Source of the DNA: Lysinibacillus irui
Lineage (GTDB): Bacteria > Bacillota > Bacilli > Bacillales_A > Planococcaceae
Assembly: GCF_028877475.1 (NCBI RefSeq)
Contig: NZ_CP113527.1
Coordinates: 3,465,501-3,529,500, forward strand
Length of the DNA: 64,000 bases
Reading direction: 5' to 3'
Shown here one piece after another: positions 7,853-16,631 of this stretch. The first letter of the stretch is position 1. The number at the start of each line of letters is the position of its first letter. The position numbers and the translations under genes were made by a program. The notes under the pieces are model-generated. The model saw only the letters and a list, made by a program, of their open reading frames with translations. It searched no databases and was not told the origin of the DNA.

Positions 7853-9646
7853 TTATGAAGTTGATTGGGTTAACAAAAACTTAGGTGATTTCCAAAGCTG
7901 GGCCCACTTTTTAATGGCTGTGATGACAATTAATAGACCGAGCATTAGCATAATAACCGATAAAATACCGTTTAACATATTGAAGCCTGCAGCTGCTGGA
8001 TTCCAATATACATTTTTAATCATCCAGTAGCCGGCAACATTAACAGTGACGTATAAATAAGCCAATGGAATAAAGCATGTCAATGCATAGATTCGCTTAT
8101 CAGCAACCTTTAATACCATCGTCACCCCACATACTAAACCAATGGCTGCCATTAGCTGATTGGATACTCCGAACAATACCCAGATGGAGCTAATATCGCC
8201 TGAATACAATAAATACCCCCACATAAAGCAAGCAAGTGCACTAGCAAAAATTGTTCCTGGCACCCAATTAGTACGCTTTAATGGTTTATAGACATTGCCT
8301 CCAAAGTCTTGTATTAAGTAACGAGCTACCCTCGTTCCTGCATCGATTGCAGTTAGAATGAAAACAGCCTCAAACATGATGACAAATTGATAGAAATAAG
8401 AAGATAAGTTCGCAAACCATGGAATCCCTGTAAAGATATCCGTCATCCCGACAGCAAGTGTTACAGCTCCGCCTGTGCGCCCTTCTAAGTCCATGCCAAT
8501 ACTTTGTGATAAGGCTTGTAAATGAACAGGCTCCATTCCTAATGTAGCAAACACAGCTGGTGCTGAATTAATCGCAAAATAATCTGCTGGATGAAGTGCC
8601 GTTGCAGCAATTAATGCCATTACACCTACTAAAGATTCTACTAACATAGCGCCAAAGCCTACAATACGTATATCTTCCCAACGGTCAATCATTTTAGGCG
8701 TTGTACCTGATCCTACAAAAGCATGGAAACCAGAAATGGCACCACAAGCAATTGTGATGGATACAAACGGCCAGACAGGACCTGCTATTACTGGACCACC
8801 ACCATGAATAAACTCCGTAAATGGTGGGAATTGAATAGCAGGGTTGACGAAGAAGACACCAATAATTAACGCAATGAATACCCCAATTTTCATGAAACTA
8901 CTTAAATAATCACGTGGAGCTAATAATAGCCACACAGGTAAAGCTGCAGCGAAAAATGCATAGATTGGTAGAATAATCGCTAACGTATCACGATCAAATG
9001 TTAAAAATTCACCAAAAGCTGTACCTTGAATAAGCGGTCCTACAAATACACCTATCATTAATAAAATAAAGCCAATAGTTGACGTAACAATTAAATTACC
9101 TGTTTTACGATAGGCAATCCCCACGAGCATGGCGATAGGAATAGTAATCCCTACTGCAAATGTTCCCCATGGGTTGCGTTCTAATGCACCTAGCACTACC
9201 ATCGATAGGCCAGCCATTGTAATCGTAATAATAAATAGCATCGCAAGGCCTGTACAGAAGCCTGCAATAGGACCAAGCTCCTCCTTCATTACTTCCGATA
9301 ATGATTTACCACCATGACGCATGGAAGCAAATAGCACAACTGCATCATGGACTGCCCCACCAATTACCGCTCCTATTAATAACCAGAGTAGTCCAGGTAA
9401 ATATCCAAACTGTGCAGCCAAAATTGGTCCAACTAAAGGTCCTGCTGCGGCAATTGCTGCAAAATGATGCCCAAATGTTACCCATTTATTCGTCGGAACA
9501 TAGTCCTTACCATCTTCCAAAGCGTGGGCGGGTGTGGGCGTATCATCTTTTATTTTGAGCACCTTCTTTGTAAAGAAAATGCCATACAAACGATAGCTGA
9601 TCATTAAAATACAAATCGAGCCTATCACAATTGTAATCGCATTCAT
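7853..9646 (-). CDS. cstA: CstA-family carbon starvation/pyruvate-type transporter
   Basis: The 597-aa polytopic membrane protein has many hydrophobic helices and CstA family motifs (GHHFAAIAAAGPLVGPI, GAVHDAVVLFASMRHGGKS, GFHAFVGSGTTPKMI, DAGTRVARYLIQD). CstA/BtsT proteins import pyruvate or peptides. Here I infer pyruvate uptake, because a LytS/LytT-type pair lies directly upstream, as with BtsSR-BtsT. The frame extends to 9697, but AAAGGGGTGTTGAG before the ATG at 9646 and the family N-terminus (MNAITIVIG) favour 9646. A 21-bp-spaced direct repeat upstream is a candidate LytTR site. Confidence 0.9.
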   Translation of the reverse strand: MNAITIVIGSICILMISYRLYGIFFTKKVLKIKDDTPTPAHALEDGKDYVPTNKWVTFGHHFAAIAAAGPLVGPILAAQFGYLPGLLWLLIGAVIGGAVHDAVVLFASMRHGGKSLSEVMKEELGPIAGFCTGLAMLFIITITMAGLSMVVLGALERNPWGTFAVGITIPIAMLVGIAYRKTGNLIVTSTIGFILLMIGVFVGPLIQGTAFGEFLTFDRDTLAIILPIYAFFAAALPVWLLLAPRDYLSSFMKIGVFIALIIGVFFVNPAIQFPPFTEFIHGGGPVIAGPVWPFVSITIACGAISGFHAFVGSGTTPKMIDRWEDIRIVGFGAMLVESLVGVMALIAATALHPADYFAINSAPAVFATLGMEPVHLQALSQSIGMDLEGRTGGAVTLAVGMTDIFTGIPWFANLSSYFYQFVIMFEAVFILTAIDAGTRVARYLIQDFGGNVYKPLKRTNWVPGTIFASALACFMWGYLLYSGDISSIWVLFGVSNQLMAAIGLVCGVTMVLKVADKRIYALTCFIPLAYLYVTVNVAGYWMIKNVYWNPAAAGFNMLNGILSVIMLMLGLLIVITAIKKWAQLWKSPKFLLTQSTS

Positions 9647-9673
9647 CTCAACACCCCTTTTACTTTTTTTCAC

Positions 9674-9679
9674 ATCATA
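9674..9679 (-). promoter_or_regulatory. Candidate -10 box of cstA
   Basis: The minus strand has TATGAT 28 bp upstream of the cstA start. No good -35 box is found 16-18 bp further upstream, which would suit an activator-dependent promoter. Confidence 0.4.
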
Positions 9680-9731
9680 GCAAAGGAATGTCCACATTAT
9701 TCACAAAATTAATCGAAATGTCAGAAATCAA

Positions 9732-9760
9732 TGTTGAAAGGTAGTATTCTATTGTTGAAA
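9732..9760 (-). promoter_or_regulatory. Candidate LytTR-type operator (two direct repeats, 21 bp apart)
   Basis: TGTTGAAA occurs at 9732-9739 and again at 9753-9760, a centre spacing of 21 bp (two helical turns). LytTR regulators such as AgrA bind paired direct repeats with this phasing. The pair lies about 53-80 bp upstream of the candidate -10 of cstA, between cstA and the gene for a LytTR regulator. The half-site sequence itself is not a known consensus. Confidence 0.45.
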
Positions 9761-9765
9761 TGCAA

Positions 9766-10509
9766 CTATTTTGAGAGGTCGAAAATTTTTCGAACATCCT
9801 TCATATACAGCCTACTTACAGGAATTGAATGTCTGTTATGCAAGATTAAATTATATTTAGAATTGCTCCAAGGCTCCAGTTCCACAATATGCTCTAAATT
9901 GACTATAAACGCACGGTGGACACGCACAAAGCCTTTTAACGATAGCCTCTTTTCTAAGGCTGCTAATGACTCGGAAGCAAAAAATCTTCCTTGTTCTGTC
10001 ACCACAACTGTTTTACTATCTTCAGATGTACAATATAAAATATCCTGTACTTTTATTAATAAAATTCGATCATTGATAAAAACTGTTAATTTATCAAGCT
10101 TATCCAACTGTGACCCCTTTATTTCTTCCAATGTTTTTACCTGAGCAGCTCGTTTTTTAGCTATTAACTTTTCTACAGCTATTTGTACCCGCTGTGCCTC
10201 AAAGGGTTTCAAAATATAATCAAATGCATTCACTTCAAATGCCTGTAATGCATAGTCATCATAGGCCGTAGCAAAAATAATTTCAGGTCTCTGTTCATTT
10301 AGCAAAAGCTGTCTGGCTAAATCAAGACCATTATTCATCCCTAATTCAATATCTAAAAATACACAATCTACCTCTTCAAGCTGTGATTCTTTGTAAAACT
10401 CCTCTAGATTTTCAGATTCACCACAAACATTGACTAAACCCGTTTGCTCTAACAAATAACGTAGCTCAGCCCTTGCTAATGGTTCATCATCAACAATATA
10501 TACATTCAA
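9766..10509 (-). CDS. lytT: LytT-type response regulator (receiver + LytTR DNA-binding domain)
   Basis: The 247-aa protein has an N-terminal receiver (VDDEPLAR with the acidic pocket, the phospho-accepting Asp in CVFLDIELG near residue 54, and the conserved Lys in DYILKPFEA near 102). A C-terminal LytTR domain follows from about residue 145 (FINDRILLIKVQDILYCTS, GFVRVHRAFIVNLEHI). It lies 6 bp downstream of the sensor kinase gene, so the two are co-transcribed. The likely target is the adjacent cstA. The LytST, BtsSR and YpdAB groups cannot be told apart from sequence alone. Confidence 0.9.
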   Translation of the reverse strand: MNVYIVDDEPLARAELRYLLEQTGLVNVCGESENLEEFYKESQLEEVDCVFLDIELGMNNGLDLARQLLLNEQRPEIIFATAYDDYALQAFEVNAFDYILKPFEAQRVQIAVEKLIAKKRAAQVKTLEEIKGSQLDKLDKLTVFINDRILLIKVQDILYCTSEDSKTVVVTEQGRFFASESLAALEKRLSLKGFVRVHRAFIVNLEHIVELEPWSNSKYNLILHNRHSIPVSRLYMKDVRKIFDLSK

Positions 10510-10515
10510 TTTCGT

Positions 10516-12267
10516 CTACTCCCATCTAGTCGCCTTTAACGGCAGTTGAATCATAATTTTTGTTCCTACATCTAACGTACTTGTTATATGAAAATCAGCC
10601 TCAGAACCGTAAATTTCATGTATTCGCTGATAAATATTCCATAACGCCGTGCCTGTCCCATGTTCCGATTCCATAATACGTTTGCCCAGTTGTTTCACCT
10701 GTTCCTTCCTCATGCCACAGCCATTATCCTCGGTCAATAGCAACAGTTTGTCGTTCACGCGTTGTACTTTGACATAAATTTTGCCTTCCTTACGATTTTT
10801 AAAGGCATGGTAAATAGCATTTTCGACGAGTGGCTGTAAGGTAAATGGAGGGATTTGTACATCAAAGAGTGTTTCATCCATTATAAATTCAACTTCATAG
10901 CGATTTGGAAACCTTGTTTGCTCAATGGATAAATAAGCTTCAACATGATCAATTTCATTCTTCAATGGAATGAGCATTTGTCGTGCGCCCTGCAGATTGC
11001 TTCTAAAAAATGTACTAAGCTTGATTAATAAAGCTCGCGCCTCATCCGCATCTGTTCGAATTAAGCTTGATATAGTATTAAGGCTATTAAAGAAGAAGTG
11101 GGGATGGACTTGTGCTTGTAACGCTTTAATTTCAGCATCCTTTAATAATTTCCGTTGTTGTTCACTTTCAGCATATTCAAGCTGTGAGGAGAATAGTCTG
11201 CTTAAACCCTCCGCCAATTCCTTCTTTACCCCTGTCAAAGAATCTGCTTTAGTGAAATAAAGCTTCAAGCTTCCTACTGTTCGATGCTGCACCTTCAATG
11301 GTAGGACAATGGCAGCACTTAATGGACACCCTTCATGTGGACATTGAATTTCCTGTTCAGATGTAGCCATTAAAATTTTGCCTTCCTCTAATACCCGTTT
11401 CGTCAAAGCCGTCATTATTTCACGATGTATTAAATGATGATCCTCACCAACTCCAACATGTGCTAACACGCCATTTTTGTCAGTAATAGCGACCGCATCT
11501 ACTTTTATTTCTCTTTTAATAATTTCAGCAACCGTTTGGCACGATTCTTCATTTAAGCCTTTTCGAAAATGCTCAATGGTTTGTTGGGCAATAGAAAAAG
11601 CCTGATGTGTCTGTAATGCCTTCGTCCGCTCCTCTTCATCAATAAACGTTTTAATAATCATAAAAAACAAAAATATCCCAAAGGCATTCATTAAAATCAT
11701 AGGCATCGCAATTAATGATACTAACTGCAAGGCCTGTTCAAATGGCTTCGCGACTACTAAAATCACCATCATCTGTATCGTTTCCGCGCAGATTCCAATG
11801 ATGACAGCTTTCTTATAGGAGAAAGTTTGCCGTATTTTGAAACGTTTACTTAAACCACCTGTAATAAAACCAGCTAGAATCGTCGAAACACCACATGCTA
11901 TTGCTGTAAAGCCCCCTAGTGTAATACGATGAATACCTGCAATAATACCTACACAAACACCAACAAGAGGTCCACCAAAAATACCCGCAATGGCGACACC
12001 GATTAATCTCGTATTGGCAATGGCCTCCTCTGCATTGATCGTACTATGTATCATCTGATTTAAAGGATGGATGGTACCACTTTCAATTTTAATCCCTGTA
12101 TAACTACTGATAATACATAGGCTACTGAAGATGATAATAAGCCATATTTTTTCCTTCGTTCCTTGCTCCTGAAACAACTTCTCTCGAAACAGTCGCCACC
12201 TTGACATTAAAAAGGCAAACACAATGATCAGCCCGACTCGCTCTAACATAAATAAAAATAGCTCCAT
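10516..12267 (-). CDS. lytS: LytS-type sensor histidine kinase
   Basis: The 583-aa membrane kinase begins with about six hydrophobic helices (5TM-5TMR_LYT domain, residues 1-200) including the hallmark NTRLIGVAIAGIFGGPLVGVCVG. A GAF-like domain follows (about 225-350). The transmitter has the phospho-acceptor segment ALQAQVHPHFFFNSLNTIS near residue 380 and a HATPase with PFTLQPLVENAIYHAFKN and EDNGCGM. The frame opens at 12294, but GGAGGGAACC precedes TTG-ATG and I use the ATG at 12267. The Nudix gene upstream ends 23 bp before it. Relatives sense pyruvate or cell-wall state. Confidence 0.9.
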   Translation of the reverse strand: MELFLFMLERVGLIIVFAFLMSRWRLFREKLFQEQGTKEKIWLIIIFSSLCIISSYTGIKIESGTIHPLNQMIHSTINAEEAIANTRLIGVAIAGIFGGPLVGVCVGIIAGIHRITLGGFTAIACGVSTILAGFITGGLSKRFKIRQTFSYKKAVIIGICAETIQMMVILVVAKPFEQALQLVSLIAMPMILMNAFGIFLFFMIIKTFIDEEERTKALQTHQAFSIAQQTIEHFRKGLNEESCQTVAEIIKREIKVDAVAITDKNGVLAHVGVGEDHHLIHREIMTALTKRVLEEGKILMATSEQEIQCPHEGCPLSAAIVLPLKVQHRTVGSLKLYFTKADSLTGVKKELAEGLSRLFSSQLEYAESEQQRKLLKDAEIKALQAQVHPHFFFNSLNTISSLIRTDADEARALLIKLSTFFRSNLQGARQMLIPLKNEIDHVEAYLSIEQTRFPNRYEVEFIMDETLFDVQIPPFTLQPLVENAIYHAFKNRKEGKIYVKVQRVNDKLLLLTEDNGCGMRKEQVKQLGKRIMESEHGTGTALWNIYQRIHEIYGSEADFHITSTLDVGTKIMIQLPLKATRWE

Positions 12268-12290
12268 CAAGGTTCCCTCCTGAAGCCCTA

Positions 12291-12788
12291 TCATTTTTTA
12301 AAGAACAATCGATAGGAAGTATAACCAAAAATATCCCCAGGATTAATTCCCTCGATCGCTTCTAATTGATGTTTTTCAAATTGATTGGATGCCATTTCCT
12401 TTAACATCACAGAGGTCGTTTCATCTTGTGCTAGTTCCTGTGGATACAACCATTTCGCTTCTAATATTTCTTTTTCCTGAATGGTAACCTGCTGTCGCGC
12501 ATCTAGCATATGACAATAGAATATGGCCATATTATCACTAATATCATCACGGATAACACCTGTTCTAAATCCAATTAAGCCCGATACTTTACAATCGATT
12601 CCAGTTTCTTCTTTGATTTCACGAATGACTGCCTCATCTACTGTTTCACCCGCATTCACAAATCCCGCTGGCAAGGACCAACGCCCCTTCAGTCCACTAT
12701 ACGCCTTTTTAACAACTAACCATTGCCCATGCTCGTTAACTGTAACACCGGATACACCTAACCATATTTTCCCTCGATCTTTTCTCAT
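12291..12788 (-). CDS. Nudix hydrolase
   Basis: The 165-aa protein has a canonical Nudix box (GFVNAGETVDEAVIREIKEE, then TGI) at about residues 54-76, which binds the metal and hydrolyses a nucleoside diphosphate-linked substrate. Substrate is not predictable. The frame reaches 12890, but GAGGTGAAGGTT precedes the ATG at 12788 and a terminator occupies the upstream part, so I use 12788. It probably leads a unit with lytS and lytT. Confidence 0.85.
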   Translation of the reverse strand: MRKDRGKIWLGVSGVTVNEHGQWLVVKKAYSGLKGRWSLPAGFVNAGETVDEAVIREIKEETGIDCKVSGLIGFRTGVIRDDISDNMAIFYCHMLDARQQVTIQEKEILEAKWLYPQELAQDETTSVMLKEMASNQFEKHQLEAIEGINPGDIFGYTSYRLFFKK

Positions 12789-12873
12789 AACCTTCACCTC
12801 TATCTCCCTATTATACCTGCTTGCTTTCAATGGAATGAAGCATTTATTCTGAATTTTACGGCTAATCCACATT

Positions 12874-12916
12874 AAAAAGGCCTCTTCCATTGAACATCAA
12901 TGAAAGAAGCTTTTTT
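12874..12916 (-). terminator. Terminator between the lipoprotein and Nudix genes
   Basis: In leftward RNA AAGCTTCTTTCATTGA pairs with TCAATGGAAGAGGCCTT around a TGT loop, with U-runs on both sides, so it may work in both directions. Confidence 0.75.
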
Positions 12917-13409
12917 ATTGTACATCGACTGCTATTTCATCAAAGAGAGACTCGCCGATGTAAACATGTAACTCCCATACCCCAGCTGACGGGAAATCCA
13001 TTAAAGTAGGAAAATGTGTATCAGCACCATTGTTCGGACTTAACCCAATTTGATTAGAATAAGCCCAAACCTTCCCATTAGAATCTTTTAATATTTTATG
13101 TTCTTTTCCCTCTTCATCAATCCCTATAATCTTTAATGGGCCCTCTAGTTCTTCCTTCTTTCCCCAAAAGTGCCACATATACTTATTAGCTTTTCCATGT
13201 ACAATCGGTTGAACCTCAGACTCTCCTTTCTTTCCTGAACCAATTAAAAAACCAAGCCTTCCTTCTTTTCCAATTAACACATATTCACCTTCAGTCCCAT
13301 CGTCAAAAGTCACAGGTAGTTTAAAAGTTGGACTGACAGTCATACGCTCATCATCAGAGCATCCCATTAATAGAACAGTGAACAACAATCCCGCAAAAAG
13401 CCGCTTCAT
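12915..13409 (-). CDS. Lipoprotein of unknown function (possibly DUF4871-like)
   Basis: The 164-aa protein has a lipoprotein signal peptide with lipobox LLMGC at residues 13-17, so it should be anchored on the outer face of the membrane. The mature part is an all-beta-looking domain (WHFWGKKEELEGPLKI, FPSAGVWELHVYIG). It recalls DUF4871 proteins of Bacilli, which is a tentative match. It lies 11 bp after a small Nudix gene and ends in a terminator. No function can be given. Confidence 0.75.
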   Translation of the reverse strand: MKRLFAGLLFTVLLMGCSDDERMTVSPTFKLPVTFDDGTEGEYVLIGKEGRLGFLIGSGKKGESEVQPIVHGKANKYMWHFWGKKEELEGPLKIIGIDEEGKEHKILKDSNGKVWAYSNQIGLSPNNGADTHFPTLMDFPSAGVWELHVYIGESLFDEIAVDVQ

Positions 13410-13420
13410 GCCTAACCTCC

Positions 13421-13828
13421 TTATTCAAAGTAAATTGGGTCTCTATTATTATTTAAACAAGTTATGAGTTCTCTTTTGAAATTTTCATTTTTAATAAGTA
13501 TGAATGCTGTCTCCAAATCGAAAAAACCAACCTCTAAACTTTCATTACTTGTTTGACATGTACCACTAATCGGCATTCCGATCCACCACATATTACAGAC
13601 ATTACTCTTTACTTCCTGTGAAACGCCGCAAAATTTTATAATTTCAATATCTATTCCCGTTTCCTCTTTTACTTCTCTAATAACCGCTTCTTTAAACGTT
13701 TCATTCTTTTCTACACAACCACCCGGTAACTCCCACCCCCTAATCGGATCTTTCTTTAAAAGGATTTTATTCTGATGATCTACTACTACTGCACCTGAAG
13801 TAATTTTAAACAGTTGTATGATTCTCAT
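13421..13828 (-). CDS. Nudix hydrolase (small)
   Basis: The 135-aa protein has a complete Nudix box (GGCVEKNETFKEAVIREVKE, then ETGI) at about residues 36-59. The fold core before it (KITSGAVVVDHQNKILLKK) is typical. Substrate is unknown. The only ATG has GAGGAG directly abutting it with no spacer, which is unusual. A CTG six codons in (giving LFKITSGAVVV) would have better spacing, so the true start is uncertain. It is divergent from the acetyltransferase gene and followed by the lipoprotein gene. Confidence 0.8.
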   Translation of the reverse strand: MRIIQLFKITSGAVVVDHQNKILLKKDPIRGWELPGGCVEKNETFKEAVIREVKEETGIDIEIIKFCGVSQEVKSNVCNMWWIGMPISGTCQTSNESLEVGFFDLETAFILIKNENFKRELITCLNNNRDPIYFE

Positions 13829-13946
13829 CTCCTCTATTATTTAGCACATTCCCTCTATAATAAATTACCATATTCCTACCATTATATATGATACCTTGTT
13901 ACAATTCACAATAGGTATTTTTACTTGCTATAGGAAGGAGATTATA

Positions 13947-14468
13947 ATGATCATTAAAATGAATCATCTAAATATGAAAGACTTTAATAAATCCAACGAG
14001 GGTTTCATGGTCTCTGGTAGAATTATACCGACCTTAGAGAATAATGTTTGGAGCTATACAGAAGAAATATTTACTCAACCATACGTTAAGAAGTACGAAG
14101 ATGATGAAATAGACATCAGTTATATTGAAGATGATAGGAAAGCTGTATTTTTTTATTACGTGGACAACAACTGTGTTGGACAAATAAAGCTCTGTTCGAA
14201 CTGGAATGGGTATGGACTTATTGAAGATATTGCTGTTAAGAGTGCTTATAGAAAAAATGGTGTTGGAACGGCATTAATCAATCAAGCAATGAAATGGGCT
14301 AAGGAAAACAATTTATGTGGACTGATGCTTGAAACACAAGATATTAATGTATCCGCTTGTTATTTTTATGCTAAAAATAATTTTGTTATTGGTGCCGTTG
14401 ATACAATGCTTTATTCAAACTTTCCATCAGCCAATGAACTAGCAATTTTTTGGTATTATAAATTTTAG
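13947..14468 (+). CDS. satA: Streptothricin N-acetyltransferase-like GNAT protein
   Basis: The 173-aa GNAT enzyme closely follows the SatA/YyaR family: SGRIIPTLENNVWSYTEE near the start, GQIKLCSNWNGYGLIEDIAV, the acetyl-CoA loop YRKNGVGTALINQA near residue 110, GLMLETQDINVSACYFY, and the end AIFWYYKF. These enzymes acetylate the beta-lysine amine of streptothricin. GAAGGAG precedes the ATG at 13947. The upstream frame to 13896 lacks a ribosome site. It stands alone between divergent Nudix and convergent yutM genes. Intrinsic resistance is inferred, not shown. Confidence 0.88.
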   Translation: MIIKMNHLNMKDFNKSNEGFMVSGRIIPTLENNVWSYTEEIFTQPYVKKYEDDEIDISYIEDDRKAVFFYYVDNNCVGQIKLCSNWNGYGLIEDIAVKSAYRKNGVGTALINQAMKWAKENNLCGLMLETQDINVSACYFYAKNNFVIGAVDTMLYSNFPSANELAIFWYYKF

Positions 14469-14666
14469 ATATATTGTTGTTTTGAACAAAAGGACTTGTG
14501 TTTAACTAAACAAGGAGGGGCAGTTCATAGTAAAAAACGCTCCCCTCCGTTATTTCAATACGGAAGAAAGCGCAGGTTAGCATTCATATTCAAATATTCG
14601 TTAAACCAACGATCAACTCGTTGGTATCATTACGTAAGCATGACATCCTATTGTCTGTTCAATGAA
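14469..14666. other. Intergenic region with inverted repeats (satA-yutM)
   Basis: This stretch has no supported gene. It contains GGAGGGG...CCCCTCC (about 14514-14548) and a perfect 8-bp hairpin ACCAACGA/TCGTTGGT around 14607-14627. Either could terminate the convergent satA and yutM transcripts, but neither has a good U-run. An open frame through it overlaps yutM and looks spurious. Confidence 0.5.
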
Positions 14667-15041
14667 TTACTCACAAACCTCAGGTGTACCTTCACGCTTT
14701 GCTGTTCTGAAAGACGTACCACAGCCACATGATGCAATGGCATTTGGATTATCGATTGTGAAGCCACCGCCCATTAGCGATTGTTTATAGTCAATTTTTG
14801 TTCCCATCAAAATCGGCGCATCTTCACGGGAAACAAGAATTGTTAAACCATGCTGTACATCTTCAAAATCATCTACTTTTTTCTCTTGATCAAAATGCAT
14901 GCCATAGGATAGCCCGCTACAGCCACCACCATTTACTACTACGCGTAAAAAAGAACCTTGCTCTTCATTATGCTCCATCATTTCATTAATATGAAAGCCA
15001 GCAGCTTGTGTAATTTCAATAACTTGCTTTGTACTTGTCAT
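14667..15041 (-). CDS. yutM: HesB/IscA-family iron-sulfur assembly protein (YutM-like)
   Basis: The 124-aa A-type carrier has the three conserved cysteines: VNGGGCSGLSYGMHF near residue 40 and the C-terminal CGCGTSF pair near 107. A-type proteins hold or deliver Fe-S clusters to targets. The tail (RTAKREGTPEVCE) is typical of Bacillus SufA/YutM proteins. A GTG at 15050 lies inside the ribosome site AAGGAAGGTG, so the ATG at 15041 is used. It is near nfuA and the suf operon, as in B. subtilis. Confidence 0.92.
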   Translation of the reverse strand: MTSTKQVIEITQAAGFHINEMMEHNEEQGSFLRVVVNGGGCSGLSYGMHFDQEKKVDDFEDVQHGLTILVSREDAPILMGTKIDYKQSLMGGGFTIDNPNAIASCGCGTSFRTAKREGTPEVCE

Positions 15042-15227
15042 CCCAATCACCTTCCTTCTTACGTATTATCATATCAATTTTGACCATTGTATGACAAACA
15101 TTCAGCTTCAAGTCGATTTTTAGTCATAATTCTAATATTCTTCACTTTATTAGTTCATTTTATTCATGTTTATAAAAACACCATTGGTATAATAGTTACA
15201 ATGACTTCTATGCAGGGGGTAATATAT

Positions 15228-15920
15228 ATGGAGATTTCACCATATTATGAAAAACAAATTCAGTGTTTGAATTGTAAGAAAGAATTTCCAACGTTAAAAG
15301 TTCGCTCTAAGTTTATCAAGGTAGATCATACAGAAACAGATTTCCAGCCAATTTATTCAGATGATGTGAATGCGCTTTATTACAATGTCTTTGTTTGTGA
15401 GCATTGCGGCTTTTCCTTTACAGAAGACTTCACAAAATATTTTGCACCAGGTATCCAGGATGTCATACGCACACAAATTACGGAAAAATGGGTGCACCAT
15501 GATTTCAAAGGTGAACGTACTGTATTTCAGGCGATTCAAGCTTATAAACTTGCCTTTCTCTGTGGCACAATTAAAAAGGAAAAAAATGTAGCAATTGCTG
15601 GATTAGCTTTACGACTTGCATGGCTTTATCGTTCTTTGAACAATAGTGGACAAGAGGAACGCTTTATGAAGTTAGCACGTGATCATTATATGGAATCTTA
15701 CTCAACTGAAGATTATAGCTCCACACAAATGTCAGCTGTTCGTATTATGTATATGATTGCTGAACTATCTAGACGAATAGGGGATATTGAAAATGCCACA
15801 CGCTTCCTTTCAAGAGTTATTGAAAAGCAAAGCTCAGGTGGCGAAGCAAAAATTATTGATATGGCGAAAGAACAATGGGCTATTATACGTAGGGAAAAAG
15901 AACATGCACGTCATGTGTAA
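15228..15920 (+). CDS. DUF2225 protein with zinc-ribbon-like cysteines and TPR-like C-terminus
   Basis: The 230-aa cytosolic protein has two CxxC pairs near the N-terminus (CLNCKKEFPT and VCEHCGFSF), suggesting a zinc site. A helical region from about residue 100 to the end reads like tetratricopeptide repeats (LALRLAWLYRSLNN, EERFMKLARDHYMES). This is the DUF2225 family of Firmicutes, whose function is unknown. The frame opens at 15087, but GGGGGT is placed correctly for the ATG at 15228. TATAAT at 15188-15193 is a plausible -10. Confidence 0.82.
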   Translation: MEISPYYEKQIQCLNCKKEFPTLKVRSKFIKVDHTETDFQPIYSDDVNALYYNVFVCEHCGFSFTEDFTKYFAPGIQDVIRTQITEKWVHHDFKGERTVFQAIQAYKLAFLCGTIKKEKNVAIAGLALRLAWLYRSLNNSGQEERFMKLARDHYMESYSTEDYSSTQMSAVRIMYMIAELSRRIGDIENATRFLSRVIEKQSSGGEAKIIDMAKEQWAIIRREKEHARHV

Positions 15921-15924
15921 TAAT

Positions 15925-15961
15925 TAAAAAAGTTCTAGCTGGCGATCAGCTAGAACTTTTA
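15925..15961. terminator. Bidirectional terminator (DUF2225/nfuA)
   Basis: AGTTCTAGCT and AGCTAGAACT form a perfect 10-bp stem with A-run and T-run on the two sides. It lies between convergent genes. Confidence 0.9.
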
Positions 15962-15968
15962 TGATGAC

Positions 15969-16205
15969 TTAGAATACTTGCTCTACTTCCACAATACCTG
16001 GTACTTCTTCTAATAAAGCACGTTCAATACCAGCTTTTAGCGTAATCGTAGAACTTGGGCAACTACCACAAGCACCTAATAAACGTAGTTTAACAACGCC
16101 ATCCTCTACATCTACTAATTCACAGTCTCCACCGTCACGTAGTAAGAAGGGACGTAATTTATCTAATACCTCTTGAACTTGGTCATTAATTGTTGCTTCT
16201 GCCAT
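15969..16205 (-). CDS. nfuA: NifU-like Fe-S scaffold protein
   Basis: The 78-aa protein is a stand-alone Nfu domain with the cluster-binding motif [10 protein letters not shown] near residue 45 and the fold signature [15 protein letters not shown]. Such proteins hold a 4Fe-4S cluster between subunits and pass it to apoproteins. It corresponds to B. subtilis YutI. A ribosome site GGAAAGGAG precedes the ATG. It is monocistronic and divergent from yuzD. Confidence 0.92.
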   Translation of the reverse strand: MAEATINDQVQEVLDKLRPFLLRDGGDCELVDVEDGVVKLRLLGACGSCPSSTITLKAGIERALLEEVPGIVEVEQVF

Positions 16206-16288
16206 TTATCTCGACTCCTTTCCTTATAATGATTATAATGTTAGCAACAGAAAAAATCCAATAATGAATCACAAGGAGAGTAAATACT

Positions 16289-16624
16289 ATGCAACCAACG
16301 AAACCTATGATTGAAATTTATGGAACAGCTGTCATCTGTGCTAGCTGTGTCAATGCCCCATCTTCAAAGGATACATATGAGTGGCTACAAGCAGCCATCA
16401 ATCGCAAATATCCAGATCAAGCATACGATATTCGCTATATCGATATTGAAGGTCCAATTGAGAATGACCGCGACCAAGAATATGCGACACGTATTCAAGA
16501 AGATGAGTTCTTCTACCCACTTGTCCTTATTAATAATGAGGTTGTTGGAGAAGGCTATGTCCAGTTAAAGCCTGTATTTACAGCACTTGAAAACTTAGGC
16601 TTTGTTCCAGACGAAACGGTATAG
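16289..16624 (+). CDS. yuzD: YuzD family protein (DUF1462), thioredoxin-like
   Basis: The 111-aa protein has a CxxC (VICASCVNAPSSKDTYEWL) at the N-terminus followed by a thioredoxin-like pattern (YDIRYIDIEGP, FYPLVLINNEVVGEGYVQLKPV). It matches the DUF1462/YuzD family, which sits beside nfuA in Bacilli. A redox or Fe-S accessory role is inferred. AAGGAGA lies upstream of the ATG and a strong terminator follows. Confidence 0.85.
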   Translation: MQPTKPMIEIYGTAVICASCVNAPSSKDTYEWLQAAINRKYPDQAYDIRYIDIEGPIENDRDQEYATRIQEDEFFYPLVLINNEVVGEGYVQLKPVFTALENLGFVPDETV

Positions 16625-16631
16625 CAAAGGC

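Noticed and set aside
7362..8030. Long open frames on both strands across the 7.5-7.8 kb repeats
   Set aside because: The 21-bp period keeps all frames open. The frames have no suitable ribosome sites, and several overlap cstA or each other.
12788..12890. N-terminal extension of the Nudix protein
   Set aside because: A terminator for the upstream gene lies in it, and a good ribosome site supports the ATG at 12788.
14496..14732. 78-codon frame after satA
   Set aside because: It overlaps yutM in antisense, has a low-complexity basic sequence, and lies over inverted repeats.
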